Shown one piece after another: positions 7,634-16,259 of a stretch of 53,709 bases of DNA (position 1 is the first letter of the stretch; every line of letters begins with the position of its first letter). The notes under the pieces are model-generated. The model ran no database searches. It saw nothing but the letters and a program-made list of their open reading frames with translations, and was not told the DNA's origin. Origin of the DNA: Bacillota bacterium (lineage in GTDB: Bacteria; Bacillota; Clostridia; Lachnospirales; Lachnospiraceae); NCBI GenBank assembly GCA_023663285.1, contig JAMPHT010000016.1:1-53709 (forward strand), given 5' to 3'. Position numbers and translations under genes: made by a program.

Positions 7634-8782
7634 ATGAAGAAAATAGCAATTTTAGGTTCCACGGGCTCCATCGGCGCCCAGACCCTGGAGGTGGTGCGCA
7701 GTAATCCTGATTTGCAGGTGGCTGCCCTGGCGGCGGGAAGTAACGTGGAGGAGATAGAGCGGCAGATCCGGGAGTTTCGCCCGGCGCTGGCGGGAATGTG
7801 GAGCGAGGAAGCGGCGGCGGATCTTCGGAACCGGGTCAGGGATATGGATGTGAAGATCGTTGCGGGGATGGAGGGACTGCTGGAGATCGCGGTCTTTCCG
7901 GAAAGCCGGGTATTGGTGACCGCCATTGTGGGAATGATTGGTATCAGACCCACCATTGCCGCCATCAGGGCCGGTAAGGATATTGCCCTGGCAAATAAGG
8001 AGACCCTGGTGACTGCCGGACATATCATCATGCCGCTGGCAAAGGAGCAGGGCGTGTCCATTCTGCCGGTGGACAGCGAGCACAGCGCCATCTTTCAGTC
8101 GCTGAACGGAGAACCGGCGGACAAAATAGAGAAGCTCCTGCTGACTGCTTCCGGCGGTCCTTTCCGTGGAAAAACCAGGGCGCAGCTGGCAGAGATCCGG
8201 GTGGAGGACGCCCTGAAGCATCCGAACTGGACCATGGGACGCAAGATCACCATTGATTCCTCTACCCTGGTAAACAAGGGGTTGGAGGTCATGGAGGCAA
8301 AATGGCTGTTCGGCGTGGACCTGGACAGAATACAGGTGGTGGTCCATCCCCAGAGCATTATCCATTCCGCGGTACAGTATGTGGACGGCGCAATCATTGC
8401 CCAGCTGGGAATGCCGGACATGAAGCTGCCCATCCAGTATGCCCTGTTTTATCCGGATAGAAGGCCCATGGCGGGGAAACGTGCGGATTTGTTTGAATTG
8501 GGAAGCCTTACCTTTGAAAGGCCGGATACGGATACCTTCAGAGGGCTTGCGCTGGCATACCGGGCGGCGGAGCTGGGAGGCAGTATGCCTACGGTATATA
8601 ATGCAGCTAACGAGAGAGCGGTGGCTCTGTTCCTGGACAGAAAGATAGCATATCTGCAGATTGCAGAGCTGATCGAGGAGGCTATGGAGCATCACAGCCG
8701 GATCCCGGATCCGGGTGTGGAGGCCATTCTGGAAGCGGAGACGGAGACCTATGAATATATTGCAGGAAGGATGAAACAGTAA
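7634..8782 (+). CDS. dxr: 1-deoxy-D-xylulose 5-phosphate reductoisomerase
   Basis: Dxr converts DXP to 2-C-methyl-D-erythritol 4-phosphate with NADPH, the committed step of the MEP isoprenoid pathway that supplies uppS. The protein has 382 residues. The N-terminal Rossmann motif is ILGSTGSIGAQTLEVV; ANKETLVTAG and the metal/substrate motif PVDSEHSAIFQSL (Asp and Glu ligands) follow. Further on come ASGGPFRGKTR, HPNWTMGRKITIDSSTLVNKG and the KLPIQYALFYPDR segment. Its TAA directly abuts the ATG of rseP with no gap. Confidence 0.97.
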   Translation: MKKIAILGSTGSIGAQTLEVVRSNPDLQVAALAAGSNVEEIERQIREFRPALAGMWSEEAAADLRNRVRDMDVKIVAGMEGLLEIAVFPESRVLVTAIVGMIGIRPTIAAIRAGKDIALANKETLVTAGHIIMPLAKEQGVSILPVDSEHSAIFQSLNGEPADKIEKLLLTASGGPFRGKTRAQLAEIRVEDALKHPNWTMGRKITIDSSTLVNKGLEVMEAKWLFGVDLDRIQVVVHPQSIIHSAVQYVDGAIIAQLGMPDMKLPIQYALFYPDRRPMAGKRADLFELGSLTFERPDTDTFRGLALAYRAAELGGSMPTVYNAANERAVALFLDRKIAYLQIAELIEEAMEHHSRIPDPGVEAILEAETETYEYIAGRMKQ

Positions 8783-9859
8783 ATGGTAACTCTTATTTGG
8801 TTTATTGTCATCTTCGGGTTAGTGGTCATAGCCCATGAATTCGGCCACTTCCTGATTGCCAAGGCAAACGGTATCCATGTGGTGGAATTTGCGGTGGGCA
8901 TGGGTCCCAATATTATCTCCCGCAAAAAGGGGGGGACGATCTATTCTCTGAAATTGTTTCCCATAGGCGGCGCCTGTATGTTTGAGGGCGAGGACGGCGT
9001 GGAGGAAAGGGATGAAGCCACGGGCCAGGCAAAAGAGCCGGGACCGGGATCCTTTCTGAAAGCCAAGGTATGGGCGAGGATCGCCACGGTGGTGGCAGGC
9101 CCCCTGTTTAACCTGCTGCTGGCGTTTATCCTTTCAGTGGTGGTGGCAAATATGAGCTATATACGGGATCCGGTAGCGTCTGCCGTGGTGGCTGGCGGCG
9201 GAGCTGAGGCCGCGGGACTGCAGGCGGGGGACAGGATCGTTTCCCTGAATGGGGAAAGGATCAATCTCTATCAGGAGATTTCCGTATATATGCAGCTGAC
9301 TTACCAGGGCGGCGATCTGGAGGTGGTGTATGAACGGGACGGGGAGCGGTACACCACTACGCTGCAGCCCCAATATGATGAGCAATACGGATATTACCTG
9401 CTGGGTATCAGCAATAATGATTTTGTGAAACCCAAGGGGATAGAGACGCTGAAATATGCCTGGTATGAGGTGCGGTATTCCGTGAAGATGACATACACCA
9501 GTCTGGGAATGATATTCAAGGGCAGGGTCACCAGAAAAGATGTGGCGGGTCCTGTGGGGATCGCGGTGAACGTGGTGGGAGCCACCTATGAGGAATCCAA
9601 AGAGTACGGCTGGCAGAGCGTTCTTTTGAATATGTTGAACATTACCGTAATGCTCTCCGTGAATCTGGGGATATTGAATCTCCTGCCGATCCCGGCCTTA
9701 GACGGCGGACGGCTGCTGTTTCTGCTGCTGGAAGTGATACGGGGCAAGCCGGTGCCGCCGGAGAAGGAAGGCGTCGTTCATTTTGTCGGTTTTATGTTTT
9801 TTATGGTTTTAATGGTCCTTATTTTCTTCAACGATCTGGTAAATATCTTTGTAAAGTAA
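8783..9859 (+). CDS. rseP: Site-2 intramembrane metalloprotease RseP/RasP
   Basis: This M50-family zinc protease cleaves substrates within the membrane, such as anti-sigma factors and signal-peptide remnants. In the 358-residue protein the first membrane segment carries the zinc motif HEFGH (residues 18-22). The gating segment VAGPLFNLLLAFIL follows, then a PDZ domain (about 130-210, AAGLQAGDRIVSLNG) and the second metal motif NLLPIPALDGGRLLFLL near the C-terminus, and a final membrane segment. The start codon follows the dxr stop directly. A degenerate phosphatase-like gene and a Ser/Thr kinase lie downstream, where Firmicutes often have polC or proS, so a signalling link is possible but unproven. 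Confidence 0.95.
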   Translation: MVTLIWFIVIFGLVVIAHEFGHFLIAKANGIHVVEFAVGMGPNIISRKKGGTIYSLKLFPIGGACMFEGEDGVEERDEATGQAKEPGPGSFLKAKVWARIATVVAGPLFNLLLAFILSVVVANMSYIRDPVASAVVAGGGAEAAGLQAGDRIVSLNGERINLYQEISVYMQLTYQGGDLEVVYERDGERYTTTLQPQYDEQYGYYLLGISNNDFVKPKGIETLKYAWYEVRYSVKMTYTSLGMIFKGRVTRKDVAGPVGIAVNVVGATYEESKEYGWQSVLLNMLNITVMLSVNLGILNLLPIPALDGGRLLFLLLEVIRGKPVPPEKEGVVHFVGFMFFMVLMVLIFFNDLVNIFVK

Positions 9860-9885
9860 GAATTAGAGTCGAGGACGATTTTCCT

Positions 9886-10539
9886 ATGGAATATTTGATG
9901 ACCTGTTACAGGCGGCAGGGAGAGGGCGGATGCTCTCTCCTGCTGCAGCAGTATGTATGCCGGCGGACGCCGGTCTGTTTTGCCTGTCTCTGCACCGCAG
10001 AGGACAGCGGGATCTGCCGGGATACGGCGGAGTCTCTTTGGAGCTGGGGAAGAACGGCGCCCTGGCACAGAGCGGCAGGGCGGCCGTCTTATTGGATGAA
10101 GCGGTTTGAAAAGGAACTGTCGGATATGCCGGAGCTTTCCGAGGCCGCGCAAGTCTCGAAGGGGAGAAAACTGACGCTGCTTCTGGGAATCGGTGAGGAG
10201 CTGTTGGCAATGGGAGGCGGGCAGAATCTGTTTCTGCTCAGCACATCCTTCGGGAAGGGGAAAGCAGGCAGATTGCCGGGGCAGTTCAGAGGCTATCTGG
10301 AGGCCGGGGCGGGACTGCTGCTTGCAACGGATGGATTTCTGGAAAATACAGAGGAGAGGAATCTGGAGGAGGCCCTGGGCCTTCGGGAGATCCGCTCGGA
10401 GGAGCAGGCGGAAAAGCGTCTGAAGGAGCTTGCTGCTTCCGGCGGACCGAAGGAAGCGCCGGCGGCAGCGATCCTGTTGGCAAGTGTGAGAAGAATTTCT
10501 AATGCTCATGCCAGAGGGCATTTCGCAAAGAAATTCTAA
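9886..10539 (+). CDS. Degenerate PP2C-like protein (probable pseudophosphatase)
   Basis: This 217-residue protein shows only C-terminal PP2C features: GLLLATDGFLEN (about 143-153, matching the metal-site LLCSDGLWD-type motif) and a final strand APAAAILLAS matching the usual DNATAVLV region. The N-terminal metal motifs (RxxNED, DGMGG) are not recognisable, so catalysis is doubtful. Its best support is context: a Ser/Thr kinase gene starts 149 bases downstream, and PP2C/kinase pairs are common. The last 18 residues (200-217) are encoded entirely by a repeat element that starts at 10482. The original stop has probably been lost and replaced. The function is inferred, and a divergent active enzyme cannot be excluded. 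Confidence 0.55.
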   Translation: MEYLMTCYRRQGEGGCSLLLQQYVCRRTPVCFACLCTAEDSGICRDTAESLWSWGRTAPWHRAAGRPSYWMKRFEKELSDMPELSEAAQVSKGRKLTLLLGIGEELLAMGGGQNLFLLSTSFGKGKAGRLPGQFRGYLEAGAGLLLATDGFLENTEERNLEEALGLREIRSEEQAEKRLKELAASGGPKEAPAAAILLASVRRISNAHARGHFAKKF

Positions 10540-10657
10540 ATCTCACACTGAAGAATGCCAAGCGAACAAGTTCGCTTTGGGCAGGCATTCCTCTCGGAGT
10601 CATCAGACTCCGTGGGATTGGTTTGTGCCGCTGAAGCGGCATGACTGAAAGTGTGTG
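10482..10657 (+). repeat. Multi-hairpin intergenic element, copy 2 (full length)
   Basis: The terminal direct repeats are AAGTGTGAG (10482-10490) and AAGTGTGTG (10649-10657). Four stems follow in series: 10483-10549 (arms AGTGTGAGA/TCTCACACT), 10553-10590 (GAATGCC/GGCATTC with inner AGCGAA/TTCGCT), 10595-10612 (CGGAGTC/GACTCCG) and 10626-10641 (TGCCGCT/AGCGGCA). The last 32 bases match copy 1 almost exactly, but the first hairpin differs in sequence while keeping its fold. It begins inside the upstream coding region and ends just before the kinase gene. Confidence 0.8.
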
Positions 10658-10688
10658 TAGGAGTTCTGAGCAGAAGGGGAGGGATAGG

Positions 10689-11462
10689 GTGTCAGAAAGC
10701 AGGGGAGAGCAGTATAAGAGAATTAGGCTTCTGGGAAAAGGGGCCTTTGCGGAGGTGTATCTGGTGGAGGACCGCAGCGGGCGTGTATATGCCTGCAAGG
10801 TGTGCGGACAGGCTCTGATGCTGGAACGGGAGGCGGGTATTCAGAGGGGGACAGGCCACCCGCTGTTTCCTGTATGTTTTGATTTCTGGCGGGAGGAGTC
10901 AAGGGGATTTCTTTTGATGGAATATGTGCCGGGGGAGAGTCTGGAGACCGCTCTGCGCCGCGAAGGCAGCTTCTGCGAAGCAAAAGCTGCCCGGATCGGA
11001 GTCCGGCTGGCGGAAGGGCTTAAGTATCTGCATGAGAGGGAGGAGCCATTGATATTTCGGGATGTAAAGCCGTCAAACGTGATACTGACGCCGGAGGGAG
11101 GCGTAAAGCTGCTGGATTTCGGCTGTGCCTGTCCGCCGGGCAGGCACACCGACAGGGCAGGGACGCCCGGATTCGGCGCACCGGAGCAGTTTGAGCCGGG
11201 CGGACTGCAGACGGCTGCGGCGGATATATACGGCCTGGGGCGGACGCTCCAGGCGATGACGGGGCGGAAGGGCGGGGGCCTGCTTAAAAAAATAGCGGAT
11301 AAATGTACGGCTCCCTGCCCGGAGGACCGCCTGCCGAATATGGGGGAGGCAGCGGAACTGCTCCGGCTCTGTACGGGAGAGGCGGGAGGCAGAATAAGCG
11401 CCAGGCAGAGAGCGGTGCTGAAAGGACAGCTCCGGGTGGTAAAGGATATCTGCCTCTGCTGA
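10689..11462 (+). CDS. Small soluble Ser/Thr protein kinase
   Basis: This is a eukaryotic-type kinase domain with almost no extra sequence (257 residues). It has a glycine loop GKGAFAEV (16-23), catalytic Lys37 in VYACK, and the catalytic loop FRDVKPSNV (Asp125, with Phe in place of the usual His of HRD). The DFG motif begins at Asp143 (LLDFGCA), and the activation segment ends GTPGFGAPEQF. There is no membrane segment and no PASTA repeats, unlike PrkC. I chose the GTG at 10689 because AGGGGAGGG sits just upstream. An in-frame ATG at 10641 lies inside the repeat element's conserved hairpin and has no ribosome binding site. The neighbouring PP2C-like gene suggests a regulatory pair. Confidence 0.88.
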   Translation: MSESRGEQYKRIRLLGKGAFAEVYLVEDRSGRVYACKVCGQALMLEREAGIQRGTGHPLFPVCFDFWREESRGFLLMEYVPGESLETALRREGSFCEAKAARIGVRLAEGLKYLHEREEPLIFRDVKPSNVILTPEGGVKLLDFGCACPPGRHTDRAGTPGFGAPEQFEPGGLQTAAADIYGLGRTLQAMTGRKGGGLLKKIADKCTAPCPEDRLPNMGEAAELLRLCTGEAGGRISARQRAVLKGQLRVVKDICLC

Positions 11463-11480
11463 AAAATTCCGGAAAAAGGC

Positions 11481-11509
11481 TTGAGTTTTCGGGGACATCC
11501 TAGTATACT
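11481..11509 (+). promoter_or_regulatory. Sigma-A promoter for the transaldolase-type gene
   Basis: TTGAGT (11481-11486) and TATACT (11504-11509) are spaced by 17 bases. The transcript would have a leader of about 58 bases before the ATG at 11574. Confidence 0.8.
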
Positions 11510-11573
11510 GAACATAGGTCGTCCGCCTGCGCGGACATATAACAGGATAAATTAAGAAAAGGAGATTTGGAGT

Positions 11574-12227
11574 ATGCGTTTTTTTATTGACACGGCAAAG
11601 GTTGAGGACATTAAAAAGGCAAATGATATGGGGGTGATCTGCGGCGTTACCACTAACCCGTCCCTGATTGCAAAGGAGGGAAGGGTCTTTGAAGAGGTAA
11701 TTGCGGAAATTGCTTCCATCGTCGACGGACCTATCAGCGGAGAGGTGAAAGCCACCACCGTGGACGCCGAGGGTATGATCAGGGAAGGGCGTGAGATCGC
11801 AAAGATCCACCCTAATATGGTAGTAAAGATCCCTATGACCGTAGAGGGCCTGAAAGCCTGCAAGGCGCTTACCGCAGAGGGGGTCAAGACCAATGTGACG
11901 CTGGTATTCAGCGCGAACCAGGCACTGCTTGCAGCACGTGCAGGCGCAACCTATGTATCTCCTTTTCTGGGGCGTCTGGATGATATCAGTCAGAGGGGCG
12001 TTGACCTGATCCGTGAGATTGCCGAGATGTTTGATATTGCCGGCATCGAGACCCAGATCATCGCTGCCAGCGTGAGAAATCCCATCCATGTGACCGACTG
12101 CGCGCTGGCGGGAGCTGACATTGCCACGGTTCCTTATGCCGTGATCGAGCAGATGGTGAAGCATCCGCTGACAGATGCGGGTATCGCAAAGTTCCAGGCT
12201 GACTACAAGGCGGTATTCGGAGAGTAA
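11574..12227 (+). CDS. fsa: Transaldolase / fructose-6-phosphate aldolase family (TalC/MipB)
   Basis: This short transaldolase-family enzyme of 217 residues (classical transaldolases exceed 310) either moves a dihydroxyacetone unit between sugar phosphates or cleaves fructose 6-phosphate. Key stretches are [26 protein letters not shown], the Schiff-base Lys85 in [26 protein letters not shown] and [11 protein letters not shown]. Sequence alone does not separate transaldolase from aldolase activity; the Firmicute members characterised to my knowledge act as transaldolases. It has its own strong promoter and a rho-independent terminator, so it is a single-gene unit. AAAAGGAGAT precedes the ATG. 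Confidence 0.93.
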   Translation: MRFFIDTAKVEDIKKANDMGVICGVTTNPSLIAKEGRVFEEVIAEIASIVDGPISGEVKATTVDAEGMIREGREIAKIHPNMVVKIPMTVEGLKACKALTAEGVKTNVTLVFSANQALLAARAGATYVSPFLGRLDDISQRGVDLIREIAEMFDIAGIETQIIAASVRNPIHVTDCALAGADIATVPYAVIEQMVKHPLTDAGIAKFQADYKAVFGE

Positions 12228-12270
12228 GGCGGTGCAGGAGTTCCCCAAAGCGGCGGGATCCTCTGACAGT

Positions 12271-12300
12271 AAAAGGCCGGGGCTTTTGCCCTGGCCTTTT
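12271..12300 (+). terminator. Rho-independent terminator after the transaldolase gene
   Basis: A GC-rich stem has arms AAAAGGCCGGGGC and GCCCTGGCCTTTT around a TTTT loop. It is nearly symmetrical, so it can also stop transcripts arriving from the convergent SASP gene. Confidence 0.88.
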
Positions 12301-12321
12301 GGATACGCAGAGAGAGAAGTA

Positions 12322-12522
12322 TTACTTCATCTGCTCCTCCTGCTTCTTGATCATACGACGAACCATCTCACCGCCGATGGAACCAGCCTCACGGGAAGTC
12401 AGGTCACCGTTGTAACCCTCCTTCAGGTTTACGCCAAGCTCGGATGCAACCTCAGTTTTGAAACGATCCATTGCTGCCTTTGCTTCAGGCACTTCTACTC
12501 TATTACTTCTGTTACCGGTCAT
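12322..12522 (-). CDS. Alpha/beta-type small acid-soluble spore protein
   Basis: SASPs coat and protect DNA in the dormant spore and are degraded by the GPR protease at germination. The 66-residue protein carries the GPR recognition site KTEVASELGV (22-31). It also has the conserved second half GYNGDLTSREAGSIGGEMVRRMI. A strong ribosome binding site (GGAGGTG) lies about 7 bases upstream of the ATG. It is transcribed alone on the minus strand from a sigma-G-like promoter 120 bases upstream. It shows that the organism belongs to a spore-forming lineage. Confidence 0.95.
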   Translation of the reverse strand: MTGNRSNRVEVPEAKAAMDRFKTEVASELGVNLKEGYNGDLTSREAGSIGGEMVRRMIKKQEEQMK

Positions 12523-12561
12523 TCTTTTTCACCTCCATAAAAGTGTATTTTTGTTTTCTTC

Positions 12562-12638
12562 TCTATCTTCAAGATAAGTGCCGCAAGCACTCATCCTGAA
12601 GTGATCTTCAAGTCAAGCGTCTGCCGCGACTTATCTTG
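12562..12638 (-). repeat. Inverted repeat in the SASP leader
   Basis: Ten-base perfect arms (CAAGATAAGT and ACTTATCTTG) enclose about 50 bases, which themselves contain a smaller stem (TGAAG/CTTCA). It lies in the transcribed leader between the predicted sigma-G promoter and the SASP ribosome binding site. Confidence 0.6.
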
Positions 12639-12642
12639 GTGT

Positions 12643-12672
12643 TAGTATGACCTGGGAAAAGAAAAATATGTT
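12643..12672 (-). promoter_or_regulatory. Sigma-G-like promoter for the SASP gene
   Basis: On the minus strand AACATA (12667-12672) and CATACTA (12643-12649) are 17 bases apart. CATACTA fits the forespore sigma-G -10 consensus (CATnnTA) and not the sigma-A consensus, as expected for a SASP gene. Confidence 0.6.
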
Positions 12673-12704
12673 GGAAATTTTTAGGCGCATATTTCATAAA
12701 ATAT

Positions 12705-12733
12705 TTGTATTTCTGTTGATTTTATGTTATAAT
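12705..12733 (+). promoter_or_regulatory. Sigma-A promoter for trigger factor
   Basis: TTGTAT (12705-12710) and a consensus TATAAT (12728-12733) are separated by 17 bases. The leader before the tig start codon is about 80 bases. Confidence 0.75.
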
Positions 12734-12818
12734 CTTAAAATGACTGTGGCTGCTTCTATGTTTCTCAATAAGAGTAAGATTTATTCGGAAGCAGATTGAA
12801 TAAGGAGGAAATGTAACA

Positions 12819-14207
12819 ATGAGTTTACAGGTAGAAAAATTAGAGAACAATATGGCGAAGCTGACCATCGAGGTTCCCGCCGAGGAGTTGGAAAAGGCGA
12901 TCGAGCGCGCTTATCAGAAGAGTAAAAATAAAATCAGTATCCCAGGATTCCGCAAGGGCAAGGCGCCCCGCAAAATGATCGAGCAGATGTACGGCAGGGA
13001 CATCTTTTATGAAGACGCGGCAAACCTTCTGGTTCCGGATGCGTATGAAAAGGAGTTGGAGGAGTGTACGGAGGAGGTCGTGTCCTCCCCGAAGATCGAC
13101 GTGGTCCAGCTGGAAGCGGGAAAGCCTTTTATTTTTACGGCTCAGGTAGCTCTGAAGCCGGAGGTGACCCTTGGAAAATATAAGGGCGTGAAGGTGCCGA
13201 AGGCGGATACGGCCGTTACGGACGAGGAAGTAAACGCAGAGATCGACAGGGAGAGGGAGAAGAACGCCAGAACCGTGGACGTTACGGACAGAGCCGTACA
13301 GAAGGGCGATATTGCAACCATCGACTTTGAAGGCTTTGTGGACGGCGAAGCCTTTGAGGGCGGAAAGGGTACGGATTATCCTCTGACCATCGGTTCCGGC
13401 GCATTTATTCCCGGCTTTGAGGACGAGCTGATCGGCGCAAAGATCGGTGAGGAGACCGAGGTGAACGTGACCTTCCCGGAGGATTATCAGGCAGCAGAGC
13501 TTGCAGGAAAGGCAGCCGTGTTCAAATGTACGGTGAACAAGCTTCAGGAGAAGCTGCTTCCTGAGCTGGACGAGGATTTTGTGGAAGAGGTCTCCGAGGA
13601 GAGCGATACCGTAGAGGAATATAAGGAAGAGATCAGGAAGAAGCTGGCTGACAGGAAGGAAGCGGACGCTAAGACCGCAAAGGAGGATGCAGTCATCGAG
13701 GCGGTCATTGAGGGCGCAGAGATGGACATTCCCGACGCTATGGTCGATACCCAGCAGAGACAGATGGTGCAGGATTATGCGGAGCGTCTGCAGTCCCAGG
13801 GTATTTCCATGGAGCAGTATATGCAGTTTACCGGCATGACCGCCCAGATGCTTATGGAGCAGGTAAAGCCTCAGGCGTTGAAGCGTATCCAGTCCAGACT
13901 GGTGCTGGAGGCAGTGGCGGCTGCCGAGAAGATGGAAGCCTCCGAGGAAGATTTTGAGGAAGAGGCAAAGACCATGGGCGAGGCATATAAGATGGATGCC
14001 GACAAGGTGAAGGAGCTTCTGGGCGAGAACGGAAAGAAGCAGGTGATGCAGGATATCTGCGTCAGAAAGGCGGTAGACTTCCTGGTGGAGAATGCAAAGG
14101 AGGACAAGCCCGCCGCGAAGAAGAGCGCTGCAAAGAAAACAACTAAGAAGGCAAAGGAAGATAAGCCCGCAGAAGAGCCGGCGGCAGAGACCGAAGGGGA
14201 AGCTTAA
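12819..14207 (+). CDS. tig: Trigger factor
   Basis: Trigger factor binds at the ribosome exit tunnel, holds nascent chains and has peptidyl-prolyl isomerase activity. The ribosome-docking signature is present as ISIPGFRKGKAPRKMIEQMYG. An FKBP-type domain follows at about 150-245 (GDIATIDFEGFVDG, FIPGFEDELIGA), then the helical C-terminal domain. The last 35 or so residues are a Lys/Ala/Glu-rich tail (AKKSAAKKTTKKAKEDKPAE), making the protein (462 residues) about 30 longer than usual. AAGGAGGAAA precedes the ATG. clpP and clpX follow, the order usual in bacteria. Confidence 0.96.
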   Translation: MSLQVEKLENNMAKLTIEVPAEELEKAIERAYQKSKNKISIPGFRKGKAPRKMIEQMYGRDIFYEDAANLLVPDAYEKELEECTEEVVSSPKIDVVQLEAGKPFIFTAQVALKPEVTLGKYKGVKVPKADTAVTDEEVNAEIDREREKNARTVDVTDRAVQKGDIATIDFEGFVDGEAFEGGKGTDYPLTIGSGAFIPGFEDELIGAKIGEETEVNVTFPEDYQAAELAGKAAVFKCTVNKLQEKLLPELDEDFVEEVSEESDTVEEYKEEIRKKLADRKEADAKTAKEDAVIEAVIEGAEMDIPDAMVDTQQRQMVQDYAERLQSQGISMEQYMQFTGMTAQMLMEQVKPQALKRIQSRLVLEAVAAAEKMEASEEDFEEEAKTMGEAYKMDADKVKELLGENGKKQVMQDICVRKAVDFLVENAKEDKPAAKKSAAKKTTKKAKEDKPAEEPAAETEGEA

Positions 14208-14226
14208 GTTACCAGAGAATAAGAGG

Positions 14227-14260
14227 ACGGTTGCACTCCGGGTCGATGGGGCGCAACCGT
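14227..14260 (+). terminator. Weak hairpin after tig
   Basis: ACGGTTGC and GCAACCGT form an 8-bp stem around an 18-base loop. Only a short TTTA follows, so termination is likely partial. A good promoter for clpP begins 41 bases downstream. Confidence 0.45.
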
Positions 14261-14300
14261 TTACTGTAGCTTAAGTTTTTATTAATTCCCGTCGGATACA

Positions 14301-14329
14301 TTGAAAAAGGAATCAGGTTAGGCTATAAT
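14301..14329 (+). promoter_or_regulatory. Sigma-A promoter for clpP
   Basis: TTGAAA (14301-14306) and TATAAT (14324-14329) are spaced by 17 bases, close to consensus. I saw no CtsR-type heptad repeat overlapping it. Confidence 0.82.
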
Positions 14330-14353
14330 AATTTTATTTAGGAGGAGTTTACT

Positions 14354-14944
14354 ATGAGTTTAGTGCCTTATGTCATTGAGCAGACCAGTAAGGGAGAAAG
14401 GTCCTACGATATTTATTCCAGACTTTTGAAGGATAGGATCATATTTTTGGGCGAGGAGGTAAACGATACCTCCGCAAGCATTGTGGTGGCCCAGCTTCTG
14501 TTCCTGGAGGCGGAGGACCCTGAAAAGGACATCCACCTGTATATCAACAGCCCCGGCGGCGTTATCACCGCAGGCATGGCTATCTATGATACCATGAATT
14601 ATATCAAATGCGATGTGTCCACCGTCTGTATCGGTATGGCGGCAAGTATGGGATCCTTCCTGCTGGCAGGAGGAGCAAAGGGCAAGCGGTATGCCCTGCC
14701 TAACGCTGAGGTGATGATCCATCAGCCGTCGGGCGGCGTCAAGGGCCAGGCTACAGAGATCGATATCACGGCAAGGCAGATCTTAAAGACCAGGGAAAAG
14801 CTGAATCATATCCTTGCGGAGAAAACAGGTAAGGATTATGAGACCATCTGTGCCGACACGGAGCGGGACAACTGGATGAGCGCTGAAGAAGCCAAGGAGT
14901 ACGGATTGATCGACATGGTGATCACATCCCATGACACAAAATAA
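14354..14944 (+). CDS. clpP: ATP-dependent Clp protease proteolytic subunit
   Basis: ClpP is the 14-subunit serine peptidase chamber that degrades proteins unfolded by ClpX or ClpC. The 196-residue protein has the full catalytic triad: Ser98 in GMAASMGS, His123 in MIHQPSGG and Asp172 in ERDNWMS. The N-terminal [28 protein letters not shown] is the standard mature start region, preceded by almost no propeptide. AGGAGGAG lies about 7 bases before the ATG. clpX follows after 17 bases, so the two are probably co-transcribed from the promoter at 14301. Confidence 0.98.
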   Translation: MSLVPYVIEQTSKGERSYDIYSRLLKDRIIFLGEEVNDTSASIVVAQLLFLEAEDPEKDIHLYINSPGGVITAGMAIYDTMNYIKCDVSTVCIGMAASMGSFLLAGGAKGKRYALPNAEVMIHQPSGGVKGQATEIDITARQILKTREKLNHILAEKTGKDYETICADTERDNWMSAEEAKEYGLIDMVITSHDTK

Positions 14945-14961
14945 ATTTTAGGAGTAAAAGA

Positions 14962-16236
14962 ATGGCACCCAAAATGACAGGAAACGATATAAGATGTTCT
15001 TTCTGCAATAAGACCCAGGGGCAGGTGCGCAAGCTGATCGCAGGCCCTGCGGGGGTGTATATCTGTGATGAGTGTATCGATATCTGCGCGGATATTCTGG
15101 AGGAAGAGCTGGAGGATGACGAGGTACAGGAGGCTTCCCATCCTGAGATCAATTTACTGAAGCCTATTCAGATCAAAAGCTTTCTGGACGAATATGTAGT
15201 TGGCCAGGAGGAGGCGAAGAAGGTACTGTCAGTGGCGGTATATAACCATTATAAGCGTGTGACGGCGCCCAAGGATCTGGACGACATTGAGCTTCAGAAG
15301 AGCAATATCATCATGGTTGGCCCCACAGGTTCGGGAAAGACCTATCTGGCTCAGACCCTTGCAAAGATCATCAATGTACCCTTTGCCATCGCTGACGCCA
15401 CCACCCTGACAGAGGCCGGCTATGTGGGCGAGGATGTGGAGAATATCCTGCTGAAGCTGATCCAGGCGGCTGACTATGATGTGGAGAGAGCGCAGTACGG
15501 CATCATTTATATTGATGAGATAGATAAGATCACCAAGAAGGGCGAGAATGTATCCATCACCAGAGATGTATCCGGTGAGGGAGTGCAGCAGGCCCTGTTG
15601 AAGATAGTGGAAGGTACGGTAGCCAATGTGCCGCCCCAGGGAGGCAGGAAGCATCCTCACCAGGAACTGATCTCCATTGATACGTCGAACATTCTGTTTA
15701 TCTGCGGCGGCGCCTTTGACGGTCTGGATAAGATCGTAGAGGCAAGGCTGGACCGCAAGGCGATCGGCTTTAACACCGAGGTGTCCCAGAAAACCACAAA
15801 GGACTTAAGCGCCCTGCTGCAGGAGGTGACGCCTCAGGATCTGGTGAAATTTGGGCTGATTCCGGAGTTCGTGGGCCGTGTGCCCATCTGCGTCACCTTG
15901 AGCGGGCTGGATAAGGAGGCTCTGGTACGCATTCTGAAGGAGCCCAAGAATGCGCTGATCAAGCAGTACAGAAAGCTGTTCAACATGGATGAGGTGGAAC
16001 TTACCTTTGACGAGGAGGCGCTGGACGCCATTGCGGAGAAGGCAGTGGAGCGAAAGACGGGAGCCAGAGGGCTTCGATCCATTATGGAAGGTCTGCTGAT
16101 GGATACCATGTATACCATTCCCTCAGATGATTCTATCGGAGAATGTATCATTACAAAGCCGGTGGTGGAAAACGGGGATGAACCTGTGGTGATCCACAGG
16201 GGCGAGGACAGAAAAAGGCTGGAAAAAGTCATTTAA
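14962..16236 (+). CDS. clpX: ATP-dependent Clp protease ATP-binding subunit ClpX
   Basis: ClpX is the AAA+ hexamer that unfolds substrates and feeds them to ClpP. An N-terminal zinc-binding domain has Cys12, Cys15, Cys35 and Cys38. Walker A GPTGSGKT is at 120-127 and Walker B is [10 protein letters not shown]. The pore loop GYVGEDV, sensor region [10 protein letters not shown] and C-terminal [20 protein letters not shown] are all present, and 424 residues is family length. ysxC follows 23 bases downstream. Confidence 0.98.
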   Translation: MAPKMTGNDIRCSFCNKTQGQVRKLIAGPAGVYICDECIDICADILEEELEDDEVQEASHPEINLLKPIQIKSFLDEYVVGQEEAKKVLSVAVYNHYKRVTAPKDLDDIELQKSNIIMVGPTGSGKTYLAQTLAKIINVPFAIADATTLTEAGYVGEDVENILLKLIQAADYDVERAQYGIIYIDEIDKITKKGENVSITRDVSGEGVQQALLKIVEGTVANVPPQGGRKHPHQELISIDTSNILFICGGAFDGLDKIVEARLDRKAIGFNTEVSQKTTKDLSALLQEVTPQDLVKFGLIPEFVGRVPICVTLSGLDKEALVRILKEPKNALIKQYRKLFNMDEVELTFDEEALDAIAEKAVERKTGARGLRSIMEGLLMDTMYTIPSDDSIGECIITKPVVENGDEPVVIHRGEDRKRLEKVI

Positions 16237-16259
16237 CGCATACGAAAGGTAACCTTCCT

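Noticed and set aside
10641-10688. ATG start of the kinase at 10641
   Set aside because: It is part of the repeat element's conserved hairpin (also present in copy 1 with no gene) and lacks a ribosome binding site; GTG 10689 has one.
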